Source of the DNA: Triangularia verruculosa | Taxonomy: Eukaryota > Ascomycota > Sordariomycetes > Sordariales > Podosporaceae | DNA length: 64,000 nt | NCBI GenBank assembly: GCA_033296885.1 | Contig: MU863960.1 | Coordinates: 96,969 to 160,968, forward strand | Direction: 5' to 3' | Part shown: one piece after another, positions 22,841 to 34,305 of the stretch | Numbering within the stretch: position 1 is the stretch's first letter | How the letters are laid out: each line of letters opens with the position of its first letter | The notes under the pieces: generated by a model | What the model was told of the DNA's origin: nothing | The model's input: the letters and a program-made list of their open reading frames with translations, nothing else | Database searches by the model: none | Program-made: the position numbers and the translations under genes

Positions 22841-23785
22841 GGAGATACTCTCGAGGAAGGTGAAGTTGAAGAAACTGGAGCGGGCTGTACAGTGATGGCG
22901 GAAGAGGAGGGAGGAGAAAGAGGAACATCACTGGGTCCAAGAAGAGGAGGTTGGGGAAAGTCGTGGTGGTCGTTATTTCGATGATCATCACACCAAGGCG
23001 CCTGAAAATCCAGTGTTTTGGAGGTTTATTACCACAATGGCTCAGGACAGCTTTTCATTCTTGTGTTTATTTTTGCTTCTTACTGGTTTTTTGGGGAGGA
23101 GGAGGATTGTTCTGGGTTTTGTTGTATAAAGCCATGCATTACCATTGCATAACGTTTTTTTCTTTTTGTTTTCCTGTGTGTACATACCACCACTTCTTCT
23201 TCCTCCCTTGCCTATGTCTTCTTGGCTTGGTTGGTCGCTCTGGTTTTGGCTGGAGGTATTTACGAGGATGGATGGAAGGACGTGGGGCGATGGGAAAGGA
23301 GGTCAGGTGGTCAACTTTTCAAGTGGGTGTCAGGAGTTTCCCTTTTTTTTTTTGCTCGATGTTTTTGTTCAGACAGCCATGGAGCTCATGCCATTATGAG
23401 GGGGGGAAAGGGGGAAATGGAAAATGGAAAATGGCTGAGGACCTAATGAGGTAGCGAAATATCGTTGGGATTTTTGCCATGAAAATTCAGGGAAAAGTGA
23501 GATTTGGAAACGTCCCAAATATGTGTGTATGTGTATGTGACGAGAACTGAGTTTCCTGAGATGGTCACCTTAATAGCCCCAACAAACTTCACTATACCAA
23601 AATTGCTGCTGAACAGAATACGATTCATCTACTCTGCCCACTTCTCACCTCCCCTTGAGTCCTCCCCTCTCCCCTGCTACTCATTTATCATGGCTTCAAA
23701 AAAACAATAATCTACTTGGTATTATCCCCTACCTCCCCTCTCGTTAAACATTTCATACTTCAACATCTTCCCCCATTTTAACCCC
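22841..23785. other. Intergenic, convergent 3' regions
   Basis: This lies between NRD1 (+) and NIC96 (-). It has T-rich runs (23155-23220, 23340-23355) and no supportable gene. Confidence 0.5.
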
Positions 23786-26700
23786 TCAATCAGCACTCGC
23801 CCTCGCCAGCATCTCATGCAAATGGCTCGGCAGCCGGTACCTCAGCTGGCTCGTGTACGCCGTCAAGTCCACGCTCATCTGCTTCAGCTCATCAATCATC
23901 TGCCTCGCCGTCGTCTCGTTGCCCGCGAACCCTCCGTACATCAGCCTCTCCCTCTGCTTGGTGCAGCACACCACCGTCCACATCAGCAAGTTCGGCACAT
24001 TGATCGCCACCGTCTGCGGCAGCCCGGCAAAGCTGGCAGAGTACTGCCTAATAATGCCCTGATCACCGTGGGCATCCAACGGCAGGATGTTGAGTTCTTT
24101 GATTTTCTTTTTGGTTTTCATTTCATGTTAGTAATGATGAGGCATGGAACACGGAAAGGTGAAGACGAAAAACTCACGTCAAGACACTGCGGCCACTTCT
24201 GCTCCTCCACCAGCTTCTTGATATCGCTCATCTGCAGCAACACCGTCGCCGCGACCTGGTTCGCCTCCTTGATCCTGCCCCAAAACATCAGCTCCTTTTG
24301 GTACATCGACATCATCTTCCTCGCCAGCTCCACCGGGTCATCAATCGACGCCAGACTCCCCGGCCCTTCCGCCACACCATCCGTCCTAGCCTTCACCGGC
24401 ACCAGACGCAACGGCTCGTCGCCAATCTCCAAGGAAATCGCCTCGCTGAGCGCCTTGCTGACGATACCAATGACTTCGTCGTAGTCGCCGGCCAAGTGGT
24501 AAAGAAGGACAGCGTCGGTAGTGCGTCCGTTATCGTTGGCAAAAGAGGCAGCCTCGACGGTGATGCTGCGGATGAAGTCCTCGTGGTGGCCGAGGGAGAC
24601 AAGCTTGCCGCGCTCCTCGATGAGACCCTTGATGCGGGAGCCATCGGGCTTGATATCCCCGATCAAACGGCTGAACTCGCGGGATTCGAGGACCAACTCG
24701 CGGAGGGCTTCGTGGCAGAGAGCGCGTTGTTGCTGGCCTGCGGTGGTGCTGTCATCGCCGTTTAGGCAGATGAGGACAAGATAGTCGACTGCGGCGGCGG
24801 CATTGGCGGCGCGGAAATCGCGCGTGTAGTAGCCGAGCATGCGGCCAAAGTTGATCTGAGGCTGAGTGCGCGTGTTGTGCGACAGAAGTTCGTTGCCGGA
24901 AGATTGCGGGTCGGCAGCGCGGAGAAGGCCGTAGTAAGAGAGCGCGACGGCGAAGTGAACGGCGTCGACGTAGTTGAAGGGGTAGAGGTAGGCGATGGCG
25001 TGCTCGAACATGCCCGACAGGATCTGGAGGTAGAAGAACATGGCGAAGCTGCCGTTGGTGTCCTCGGCAGGAGTCTTGGGGAAGTGCTTGAGGCCGATCT
25101 CCCGGATGCTAGACTGGAGTTCAGCAAGGCCATACGACTCCCCGGCAAGCTCCTGAGACCTGTTAGTCTCCCTAGCAAGGTTGAACTGGAGCCAGACCCA
25201 ATCATTGACATCTGTCTGAAGGCCTTCCAGACTGCGGTTGTTCACATCGCAGCGGCCAATGATCTTGTAGCAAGCCATGCGGAAGGGGTCGATGGAGCCC
25301 TCGGGGGCATTGCGAATTCTCTGGTTGTACTCATTGGTGCAGCGGTCTTGGACCGATCGCTTGAGTCTTCGGTCTTCGCTAGAGGCATAGCTGTTGATGT
25401 AGCCCATAAAGGTGCGATCAATGCTGCGGAACAAGCTCTCGTGGTCGTTGACATACTTGGCAGCCTCGCTCACGAAACCGGCACGGAGCAGGTAGAAGAC
25501 AATCGCCCAGACATACTCGCCGTTCGCTGATTGAAGTTCGACATTGTCCGGGACCAGGGCCTTGCGGATAAGACGAAGACGGATGTAAGCCTTAACTTTA
25601 CTAACAACGTCAGGTCGTCCACCCAAGTTTGCCTCGTGAGGATATTTGGTGATGAGCGAGTTGACACTGGCCCAGAACTGCCTCTCCAAGAAGCTGTTTG
25701 CCCCCTTCAAGATCCGCTTCCGCATCTCAATGGAATTGGCGGAGGTAGTATTCGGATCCAGGTAGAACCTGGCAAATTGGCGCTCCTTGGGTACATTGTC
25801 TGGGTCGTTTTCGCCCACGATCTCCCTCAAAGCATCGTAGGCCTCAACAATGTGCGGCCCATGGCGATCGCCCGATGTGTTCTCCAGGTCGCCCAGCTCC
25901 TTGCAAATTTCGACGGGAAGCCCTCTCTGCCGGTAGTCGTTGATCTCCTTGATCTTCTGAGCAAACTTGCCCTGCTTCTCTCTCAGGAAGCGATCGTCCG
26001 TAGCAGTAAACCCATCCATCTCCTTGTCCTTCTTGGCCTCAACGTCCGTAAACTCCGACGCATGAGTACCAATCCGGCTGGGGGTTCCAATGACAGACTT
26101 GTTCATAGCGGACCTCCCAAAGACACTCTGGCGACCCGATCTCTCACCAGCAGCAGGAGTGCCAGGCGCCTGGCTGACCCTTCTCCTCGACCTCCCAAAC
26201 CCACCAGCACCCTGCTCCTTCGCGGGCGTACCACCCCTCACCGTCCTCTGAGAATCGCCCAATCCACCCTCCTGCTCCTCCCTAGGCTTAATCCCAAAGT
26301 GCTGATAAATCCTCTTCCTCTGCGCCTCCCACTCCATGGTAACATTATCCTCCAGAAACATATCAAAGTCCCTCACGCTCCTCTCCAACCCATCCGCAAT
26401 CATGCTCAACGTCGTCTTGGTCTGCAGATTATCCAGATACGTCTCCACATCCACCTCCCCCGTCCCCGCCGTCGTCCTCTCCCTCGTCGTCGCCGCCGCC
26501 GCGAACCCCAACGAGCTCAAATCCCTCACCGCAGCCCCCGGATCAACCCCCGACGCGGCCAAGAAGTAATGGGCCTTCCCATGCTCCACACCCCTCCCCT
26601 CTCCCTCCTTGGGAGCAAGCTTCCTGACACTCTGCCTCAGGCTACTAAGACTGAGCTGCAGCGAAGGCAAGTCCCCCTGGGGCGTGTCCCCACTAGCCTG

Positions 26701-27243
26701 CTTCTTGTTCTTCTCGAGCAGCGTGTGAAAGTACGAACCCGTCAAGCTAGAAGAATTCGCCGCCCCATTCTGGTAAACACTTCCCGCCATTCCTTGTTGT
26801 TGTTGTTGTGTATTCGCACCTCCACCACCACCAATCAAACTCGCCAAACTGTGCGATGGATTCGGTTGCTGCTGACCCGCCATCGTCGGAAAAACAGCAG
26901 CACCAGCATTCAAAAGCGGTTGCCTCGGCGTGGTACTACCACCCAACGTCCCCCCAAACAGACTCGGCCCGGCAGCACCAGTAGTCGTAGCCGCGGCAGT
27001 GCCACCAAATAACGGAGGTTTCGGCGTAGTCGTCGACGCGCCAGCAGCGGTGATGGTAGGGGTATTGAACAGACTCGACGTCGTAGCCGGTGGTGTCGGT
27101 TTGTTGGCAAAAAGCGAGCCCAACCCGCCGGGGGCGGCTGTCGTGGTTTGATTCGCTTGCGTAGGAGCTGGGGTGGTGGTAATCCCCAAGGTGCCGGTCG
27201 CGAGCGGCACCGCGGGCGTGCCCTTGCCTAGATTGCTGAACAT
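23786..27243 (-). CDS. NIC96: Nucleoporin Nic96/Nup93
   Basis: Two exons on the minus strand (27243-24178, 24106-23786) give 1128 aa; Nic96-family proteins are usually 800-1100 aa. The N-terminal ~230 residues are Thr/Ala/Gly-rich with scattered FG-like motifs (GSLFANKP, PLFGGT, SLFGGT). Residues from about 260 match the Nic96 fold: FDMFLEDNVTMEWEAQRKRI, YVWAIVFYLLRAGFVSEAAK, YINSYASSEDRRLKR and YPFNYVDAVHFAVALSYYGL. Nic96/Nup93 is a scaffold nucleoporin of the inner ring, recruiting the Nsp1 complex. The exon junction restores CLD-KIKELNILPLD. A TTG codon upstream of the ATG is ignored. The long FG-like N-terminus is somewhat more extensive than in yeast. Confidence 0.93.
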
Positions 27244-27754
27244 GGCGGCGGGCAAACAACAACAACAGCCACGCTAGATGTTTTTCTCTGGTGAGCGGGA
27301 AACTCTAATTTTTTCTGTGTTGCTGGTAGGTAGGGAAGAATGGTTTCGATGAGAACATGCGCAGTCTCGGACTAATGCGCGCTATGGGGGGGCGTGAATG
27401 TTGATGTTTATCGAAAAGCAGAGAAACACCGACTTTTTGTTGCTCTATTGTTTTTTTTGGGCCGTGGTTGCTGCACGAACAAGGCTGAGAGTTCTGAATG
27501 GATGTGGGTCTGGCCGCCAAGGTACTAGTGGAGCTCGGAGCTCTGGGGGTGGCAGAGCACAGGCCACCTGATTCTGGGGAAGTGCCCCTGAAAGCTTTCT
27601 CAATTCAGGCACCATTCGCATCATCGGCTCAGTATTGCATCACAAAGTAAACAAAGGCTCTCTTTCTTTGTTGAAGTTGCTATGGTGTTTCACACAGACA
27701 AGAAATTAGGATTGCTCAGATTATCTACAAAATTAAAACGCTTTTTCCCACCTC
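27244..27754. other. Intergenic: NIC96 5' flank and FGGY kinase 3' flank
   Basis: Short non-coding stretch between two minus-strand genes. No additional feature is seen. Confidence 0.5.
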
Positions 27755-29687
27755 TCAATGGGCACCCTCCAAAGTCGACCCCTTCAAGGCCTCATCAATC
27801 TTCTTTCTGTACTCCTGCTGTGTCCGGCACTGGTCAAGGAACACCTCATACTTCGCATCCAAAAGCTTCTTCTCCGCCGGATCACCGCTCGACCAAACCA
27901 CCTTTCCAGGCTTGCTCATGCGGTCCATGATGTCCCACAATGGCTCCGTCTTTCCATCCTTGTCCGCGCTGGCGGCTTTGGCACCCAGCATCGCCGCACC
28001 ATGCACCACGGCAGCATTGACATACCGCGGGATCAACACCGGCATGTCGCAAGCTGTGGCAATCAGATCCATCAGGATCTCATTCTGGCACTGGCTGCCG
28101 GACATGAAGATGCTTCGAATGCTGTGGCCCGCCTTGTTCATCGCCTCGATGATCTGCCGCGTCTGCAGGGCGATGAACTCCATTGTCGAGTAGTAGAGGT
28201 GCACCATCCCGTCCTTGCTCTTGTCGCTACTCATGCCGATGATTGCTCCCCTCATGTTGGGGTCGGCAATGGGCGACCGGTTACCCCAGAGATCGCCATA
28301 GAAGAAAAAGTGCCTTCCCAGATACGAGATCGACGGCGCTCCTGTCTCTTCCTTCAAGTGTCGGAGATGATCGTTAAGATAATCATAAATGTTCTTCCCA
28401 GCCGCCTCCGCCTCCTTGACGGTATCATCGTATGCAGCATGCGTTTCCAGCATGTGCTTGATGAGCTCACCAGTAGCCGACTGTCCACCCTCCGCCATCC
28501 AGAAGTCGGGAATCAACACATCTCTGTAAGGACCCCAGACTCCGGGCACAAACACCGGCTCCCTCGACATGGCCAAGTGACACGTCGAAGTCCCCGCCAC
28601 ACTCGCCAGTCTGGTGAAGGCCTGAGAGACATCATTCGGAGCCACCGAGTCATCCAGATGATCCCTCGACAGCTTCACCTTGGCACCCACCGTCCCAATC
28701 CACCCGGCATACGCATCAATCACACCACTACCAATCGCAATTCCTGCTGGCAATCCCAGCTCCTTTGCTGCCTTCTCGCACAAACCCCCAACCAACTCCC
28801 CTGCACTGAGGAAGTTGCCGCTCTATATCAGTCACAAACACGTTAGCCATCAACTCTCCTCACCCATCACCACTAGAAATAATAGAAAAAAGGACTCACT
28901 ACCCCGTTGACCCCTCCCATCTTCTGAAACTCGTTCTCCACCAAATCACCCAATCCAATATTCTCCAGGAAATCCTGCTGCCACCCCTTCACACTCCCGT
29001 CCACACCCACCGGCACAAACCCCTGCTTGCACACGGCGCTACAAAAACTCCTCGTCTCACTCCCCGTGGCAATATGCGTCAGCGCATCGGCCAAGTCATA
29101 AAACTTGCACCTCTCCCACAGCTCCTTGGGCATATTATTCTTCAGCCACAGCACCTTTGGGATCTCCATCTCCACCGACATCTTCCCGCCCACATACTTC
29201 AGCAACGGGTGTCCAGTGGCGTTGATCTTCTCCGCTTCCTGCAGCGGGCGGTGATCAAGCCAGAGGATTACGTTCCTGTCGTTGCCGTCATTCTGGAAGT
29301 CAGGACCGGTGACCGGGACAGGAGCGTCAGTGTCGTGGGTGAAGACAGCCAGCGAGCACGTTGCGTCGAAGCCGATTCCACGGATGGAAGAGGGGTCGAT
29401 GGAGGAGGTGGCGAGGACCTCGCGGACGCATTTGCAGATGGCGCGCCAGATGTCGGTGGTGGATTGCTCGTAGTGGGTGCCGCCGTACGAGGCGGGCTGC
29501 CAGAGCTTGATGTTTTCCGAGGCGAGGGCTTTGATGTCGCCGGTGGTGTCGATGATGCAGGCTCGGGCGGAGCCGGTGCCGACGTCTATGCCGATGTAGT
29601 GATCCTGTGAGATTGTGAGTGTGAGTATGGGGTGTTTCAGTGACGTCAAATGGTGACACTAACTTGGGAAGACCTAAACAGAGTCAT
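27755..29687 (-). CDS. FGGY-family carbohydrate kinase (ribulokinase-like)
   Basis: Three exons on the minus strand (29687-29664, 29604-28900, 28822-27755) give 598 aa. The first exon codes only eight residues (MTLFRSSQ) and uses a GTTAGT donor. Exon 2 then begins DHYIGIDVGTGSARACIID, the ATP-binding phosphate-1 motif of the sugar-kinase fold. Further landmarks are GIGFDATCSLAVF, VILWLDHRPLQEAEKIN, GLPAGIAIGSGVIDAYAGW and the C-terminal FMSGSQCQNEILMDLIA with RYVNAAVVHGAAMLGAKAAS. This matches the eukaryotic FGGY group (human FGGY, yeast YDR109C), which phosphorylates D-ribulose in the characterised members. That substrate is an inference here. The gene is divergently placed to the exonuclease cluster across about 1.65 kb. 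Confidence 0.9.
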
Positions 29688-31342
29688 GTTAGCATAATTT
29701 CACTTCATGAGTTTTACTTGGCTTGGATCAAACTTGCATTTTGGAAGGTATACAACAGCAACAAACACTCAAGTCAAACTACAGTTATAAACTGACGACG
29801 AGGGGACTTGAAAGAGCAAAACACCTTTGCTCGGGGGGAACCGAGAGCAAGAAATTCAACGAATGTGGAAAAGCGATTGATGAGGAACGACCTGGTTCCC
29901 AAAAACTCAACGGGCACAGAGGACGGTCTTATAAAGGAAAGCTCTTTCACAAATGACACACCCAGTGTTGGTGTTGAAGCAAAGCACCAGGAGGTGAGTT
30001 GCTCACATGACCTGAAGGAAAAAACGATCTGGGATGGGTGTGTGGTGATGGTGAAGGAGGGGTAAATTTTGGGTCCCACTCACAACCACCACTTATTACC
30101 CGCACCTTCTTACCCAAAGCCGTCGAAAAGAGTCAGAAACAACGAAAAGCGCCCCCTTCAGTCTCGAGGTATCGGACAGTATGCGATTGTCACAACAGCT
30201 ATTGTTGGGCTATGTTTAGGGAGTCTCGCTAGAGCAAAGTGGTACCTTGAACATGCAGCCCCGCAGCACGCCGATGGACCTAGACCTTTCTGATTCCTCA
30301 GGATCAAGCAAGCCAAGTCTCATTGTCACCCCCCCCCTCTCTCCCCTCAACAGTTCGCTTGCAACTCCAGCAAATTCTGGTTGTCACGGGGTCGAGAAGG
30401 ATCAGCGATGATCTACCCCATCGTTATCTCCTGGCTGATAGCACGAAAAGCCATGGTCAAATCCCGTCGGATGAGAGCTGGATGGTGTCGAAACTGCGCA
30501 TAAAAAAAAGAGACGGCAGAGAACACGCAGCTTAGTGGAGACTCCCACTTTTCAAAGTTGCTACGAGCTTGTTCCCGTGACACATGAATGGTGGATTTGA
30601 TAAGTTTGTTTTGAGGTTGGGACGCCGATCTCTTGGGCTAGACTGCACGGTAGGAGCCGCTACCGCGGGGCTAGAGCTGGTTAAATGGTAAGATGCTCCA
30701 GATCTGCTGTGGGCATATCGCTCCGAACCGGCATTCCGGACGACGTTAGCTAGGGCGCCCGGTCCGGGCTTCCAAATGCCGCAAACGCCGGAGGCTGCAG
30801 GACAGGGATGGCCCGGGGGTGCCGGCCTCGATTTGTTCCCGGAGTTCTGCCGCATCGTATCAAAGGATTTGCGGTGAGAAGACATCGAGGTGTGTGTCCG
30901 TGTTGATAGATTGACACTCTTCGTTTCCTTGGACACCCACGATGCCCTACCAGTGGTCGCTATCTTCGAAAGAACACGACGTGAGCGGTGAGCGATTCTA
31001 CATAGTATCCGTGGTATCCTTGAATTCTTTGGAGATTCAGGCGGGCTGAATAAACTCGGCGCATTGCAGCTCTGTCGGCATGTATCCGTGGATGGCTGCT
31101 CTTGCAAACAGACCTCGGTGGTTGTGATTATTCTTCTCAGCCTGGGACATCATTGGCAAACAGACAGACTGACTGCAAACAGAATACCATTGTTGCTCGT
31201 TAGTTAGATATCATCTGCTCCGAACCCAAGCAATATCATGTCTCAAGTCTCCGGCATTGAAAGGCTCTCTTTCCCTCTACTGATCATTCCATCCTGACCC
31301 CTCAAGTCGTTACAAGCTGAAACTGTTGACTGTTTGTTCACC
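29688..31342. promoter_or_regulatory. Divergent flank between FGGY kinase and exonuclease paralogue 1
   Basis: About 1.65 kb without a convincing gene. Near its right end, GCAAACAGA occurs at 31104-31112, 31156-31164 and 31175-31183. The surrounding sequence (about 31081-31260) resembles the upstream region of paralogue 3 (about 34115-34245). A minus-strand ORF at 30532-31107 lacks an early ATG and is not called. Confidence 0.45.
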
Positions 31343-32296
31343 ATGACACCGCCACCTACCTCCTCATTGCCCGCCCCAAAAGTATCGTTGGTTGACAATA
31401 TCACTGCCCTGGGCAATTTCCTCGCCTCCATCGGTGCCTCCAAGAAGCTTTATCTTGATCTCAGAGGCACCAAGCTCAGCACCCATGGCTCTGTTGATAT
31501 CCTCACCATCGCGGCTCCTCCTGCTCAGAAAGTGCGTGTCATCGACGTGAAGACTTTGGGTGCAAAGGCTTTCACCACCCCCTCCAAAACCAACAACGGC
31601 AACAGCAACAAAGTAACCCTGAAGTCAATCCTAGAGGACCCGTCCATTCGCAAATACCTATGGGACGCCCGCAACAGCGCACACGCCCTGAAATCATCAC
31701 ACAACATCGCCGTATCCGGCGTCGTCGACATCCAATTGCTCGAAAACCTGACACGACCAAAAAACAGTCTCTACGTTGCCGACCTCGACAGCCCCATCCA
31801 AGAGGACTTACAACTCAACCCTCAGAGAAACATCAACTGGGCCAACACCAAAATGCAAACCTCCCTCCTGACCCCCGGTCCCCCAACCGTCTTCTCAGCT
31901 CGGCCGTTGACCCCAACGACCCTTCAGCATTCAGTCAGCCACGCGTGGTACCTCCATTTACTGCAGGACTCATACGAAAAAAGGCCAGCATACAAAGGTG
32001 AGTGGTTGGGACATCTGGAAAAAGCAAGTGCCAGTCGAGCGCGGAAGGGTCGCTCCCCTGGGTACAAGCCAGCTGATTCGGGTCATCGGTTCGGTCCTTG
32101 GGGCGCCAGTCCAGGCTATCTTTTCGCGAATGGAAGAATGCTAGGCCGGGACTCGCATCCTACCGTTTCCCCCAAAGCGAAGTCACAGCCACTGCAGGTT
32201 GTGCTCGTTGGGACGGGAGGACAGACGGCGCTGCGTTGTTTGGGAAGTAGGTTGATGTCTAGATTCGTCTCGCTGATGAGAAGAGCCGTGCCTTGA
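31343..32296 (+). CDS. RNase D/EXD-like protein, paralogue 1, catalytic residues lost
   Basis: Single exon, 317 aa. It aligns along its whole length with the two genes that follow (for example SLYLDLEGT/KLYLDLRGT, KYLWDARN, GVVDIQLLENLTRP, then the C-terminal GGQTALRCLGSRL shared with paralogue 3). The fold is that of DEDDy 3'-5' exonucleases of the RNase D / EXD1-Egalitarian type. Here Exo I reads D39-L-R41 where the others have D-L-E. Exo II has S112 in place of Asp. The Exo III Tyr and Asp are replaced by H196 and H200. Loss at three acidic positions plus the Tyr argues for a non-catalytic protein, perhaps an RNA-binding or regulatory one. The ORF itself is intact, so it is not an obvious pseudogene. 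Confidence 0.75.
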   Translation: MTPPPTSSLPAPKVSLVDNITALGNFLASIGASKKLYLDLRGTKLSTHGSVDILTIAAPPAQKVRVIDVKTLGAKAFTTPSKTNNGNSNKVTLKSILEDPSIRKYLWDARNSAHALKSSHNIAVSGVVDIQLLENLTRPKNSLYVADLDSPIQEDLQLNPQRNINWANTKMQTSLLTPGPPTVFSARPLTPTTLQHSVSHAWYLHLLQDSYEKRPAYKGEWLGHLEKASASRARKGRSPGYKPADSGHRFGPWGASPGYLFANGRMLGRDSHPTVSPKAKSQPLQVVLVGTGGQTALRCLGSRLMSRFVSLMRRAVP

Positions 32297-32909
32297 GTAT
32301 TAAAGGGGGTGGGTTTGTCTAGGGAAAGTGACAGAAAATGTAGCTAGTGCTTGTAGCTCAGACAGGTGGTTAGGGTGGAGGAAATATCCGGTGTGGTGTA
32401 CTAAGGTATATCTTATTCGGCCAAAGTATTGGTGATATTGGAAGATGACCAATTCCTGTCGCGTTGGGCGACTTTGGGGATAGGTACATGTACATACCTA
32501 ATAAGGTAGGTACAGTAGCATCAGAGAAGCACGGCCCTCTTGCGAGTGCCTTCGGAACCTCGCAATTGTTAGAACAAGACGCTGTGAGGTTTGATGAGAA
32601 GGTGTATTGAAAGAAAACGATGGCACTATCGATAATGCCGGTAAGTATCGTTATTTGTTGCGTTACCGGTTGGTGGCTGCTGTAAAGCATCGTATGCTCT
32701 TTTGTTGACTTGGTTTGGCCACCCAAAGAGGAACATGATGGCGAAGGAGGGGAAAGGTCCGGACCACTCATATGATGTTGTGTCCCCAAAATCCTTTATA
32801 TTTCCGAGTGATCCTACCAAGCTACGCCTCGTTGCACTCATACCTTGCATTTTCCTTTTCTTTGGAAGCAATTCCGCTTCGAAAACGTTGTTACCACTTC
32901 CACAATGGC
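32297..32909. other. Intergenic between exonuclease paralogues 1 and 2
   Basis: About 0.6 kb. It contains an inverted arrangement of TACCTA-type repeats (GGTACATGTACATACCTAAT followed by AAGGTAGGTAC, about 32481-32513). The in-frame ORF of paralogue 2 extends up to an ATG at 32772, within this stretch. The GCAAACAGA motif of the other two upstream regions is absent. Confidence 0.4.
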
Positions 32910-33809
32910 ATGTCCAGCCCCTCACACCCCAGACTGGTGTCGACAGTTTCCATCGTCGCCTCCATTAGCGCCCTTGAAACTTTCCTCGATACCGTCAACG
33001 GTTCGAGCAGTCTTTACCTAGATCTCGAAGGCACCCGTCTCGGCCGCGATGGGACTCTGGAACTCATCACTGTCTTGGTCTACCCCCAGAGAAAGATCAG
33101 CATCATCGACGTCCACGCCTTGGGCAACACGGCCTTCACGACCGCCGCACGAAGCACCATCTTCAAAACATTGAAGATTATTTTGGAAACGCCAGTCATC
33201 CCGAAATACCTCTGGGACGTTCGCAATGACGCCGATGCTCTCAAAGCCCTATATAACGTAAGCATCTCTGGGGTGATCGACATTCAGCTCCTCGAGAATG
33301 TGACCAGGCCCGGAAACAAACTCCATGTCAAGAGCTTGGAGAATGCGATCCGACAGGATGCAAAACTTGCCGACGGGGAAATTGCTGCGTGGAAAAGGAC
33401 GAAAACAGGAATTCGCAACCAGATGAACCGCCGGGATCGAAAGTTGTTTTCGGAACGACCTTTGACAGGTCGAATCTTACAATACTGTGTTGGCGACGTG
33501 CAATACCTCCCTGATCTGAGGAAAACGTATATGAAGAGGCCGGCATACACAGATGTGTGGGTGAGGAAACTGGAGGAGGAAAGCAGCAAGCGAGTGATGG
33601 AAGCGTGGTCCCCTGAGTATAATCGCCGAAAAGAGAGTATGAAGCTTGGTCCTTGGGGTGCCTATCCGAAGCAGTATGATGCCAACGGGCGGCATCTTAT
33701 TCACATATCTGAGATGGAATTTGATAAGTGGGAAGGGTTTCGTTTGTATCCGTGGCCCGATGGCGGATTTGAAGGTTGGTTCGAGCTACCAGGGGATGAG
33801 TTTCCTTGA
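32910..33809 (+). CDS. RNase D/EXD-like 3'-5' exonuclease, paralogue 2
   Basis: Single exon, 299 aa from the ATG at 32910. That ATG was chosen because MSSPSHPRLVSTVSIV lines up with the N-termini of its neighbours. An in-frame ATG at 32772 would add 46 residues (MMLCPQNPLYFRVILP and on), possibly a targeting segment. All DEDDy residues are present: D38 and E40 (SLYLDLEGTRLG), D107 (LWDVRNDADAL), Y192 and D196 (QYCVGDVQYLPDL). Proteins of this fold remove nucleotides from RNA or DNA 3' ends using two metal ions; the substrate here is unknown. The C-terminal part differs from paralogues 1 and 3, sharing only the LGPWGAYP...ANGR element with paralogue 1. Confidence 0.8.
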   Translation: MSSPSHPRLVSTVSIVASISALETFLDTVNGSSSLYLDLEGTRLGRDGTLELITVLVYPQRKISIIDVHALGNTAFTTAARSTIFKTLKIILETPVIPKYLWDVRNDADALKALYNVSISGVIDIQLLENVTRPGNKLHVKSLENAIRQDAKLADGEIAAWKRTKTGIRNQMNRRDRKLFSERPLTGRILQYCVGDVQYLPDLRKTYMKRPAYTDVWVRKLEEESSKRVMEAWSPEYNRRKESMKLGPWGAYPKQYDANGRHLIHISEMEFDKWEGFRLYPWPDGGFEGWFELPGDEFP

Positions 33810-34305
33810 GTTTATGAAGAGGTTACCTACACAATGAGGATAGTTCTTGTTGATCTGATGTTAGGTTATGCAGTGATGAAGCTGTCTGTTGTTGAGGAAC
33901 ATTGTGTGGTCCGGGAGTGCTGAAAGCACTGGCCATTCGTTGATGTATTTAGGAGTGAATACCTGATGTACCTATTGTTCCCATGATGAAAAATTTGAGA
34001 CTCGGTCAAAAATGATCGTAGGTGCCTACCTTACCTCGTAGTGGTTTCTTTCGAAGAAAAGGGGTTCGCGAGCACTCTCTTGGCAATATCGGAGGTTTGT
34101 GGATCTAAAGGTGTGTAGCCGTGGGTGGTTGGCGTGCAAACAGATCTCAGCTCAAACAAACGGATTGCAAACAGAAGACCGTCCTATCCAGTAGTCGGAG
34201 ATCCTGTGGTCTGAGTTTCTAATATCTCCCGCGTCAAGCTTCAGCACACGTCTACCAATAACAACGACTCGGTTGAACTAGTTAGCTCATTCCCGTCATT
34301 CCATC
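33810..34305. promoter_or_regulatory. Intergenic between exonuclease paralogues 2 and 3
   Basis: About 0.5 kb. The segment 34115-34245 resembles the upstream region of paralogue 1, with GCAAACAGA at 34136-34144 and 34167-34175. No gene is seen. Confidence 0.45.

Noticed and set aside
25531..27012. 493-codon plus-strand open frame opposite NIC96
   Set aside because: Antisense of a verified nucleoporin exon, with arginine/proline-rich content typical of shadow frames.
30532..31107. 191-codon minus-strand open frame between the FGGY and exonuclease genes
   Set aside because: Begins at TTG; the first ATG leaves about 118 codons, with no family resemblance and no splice-supported extension.
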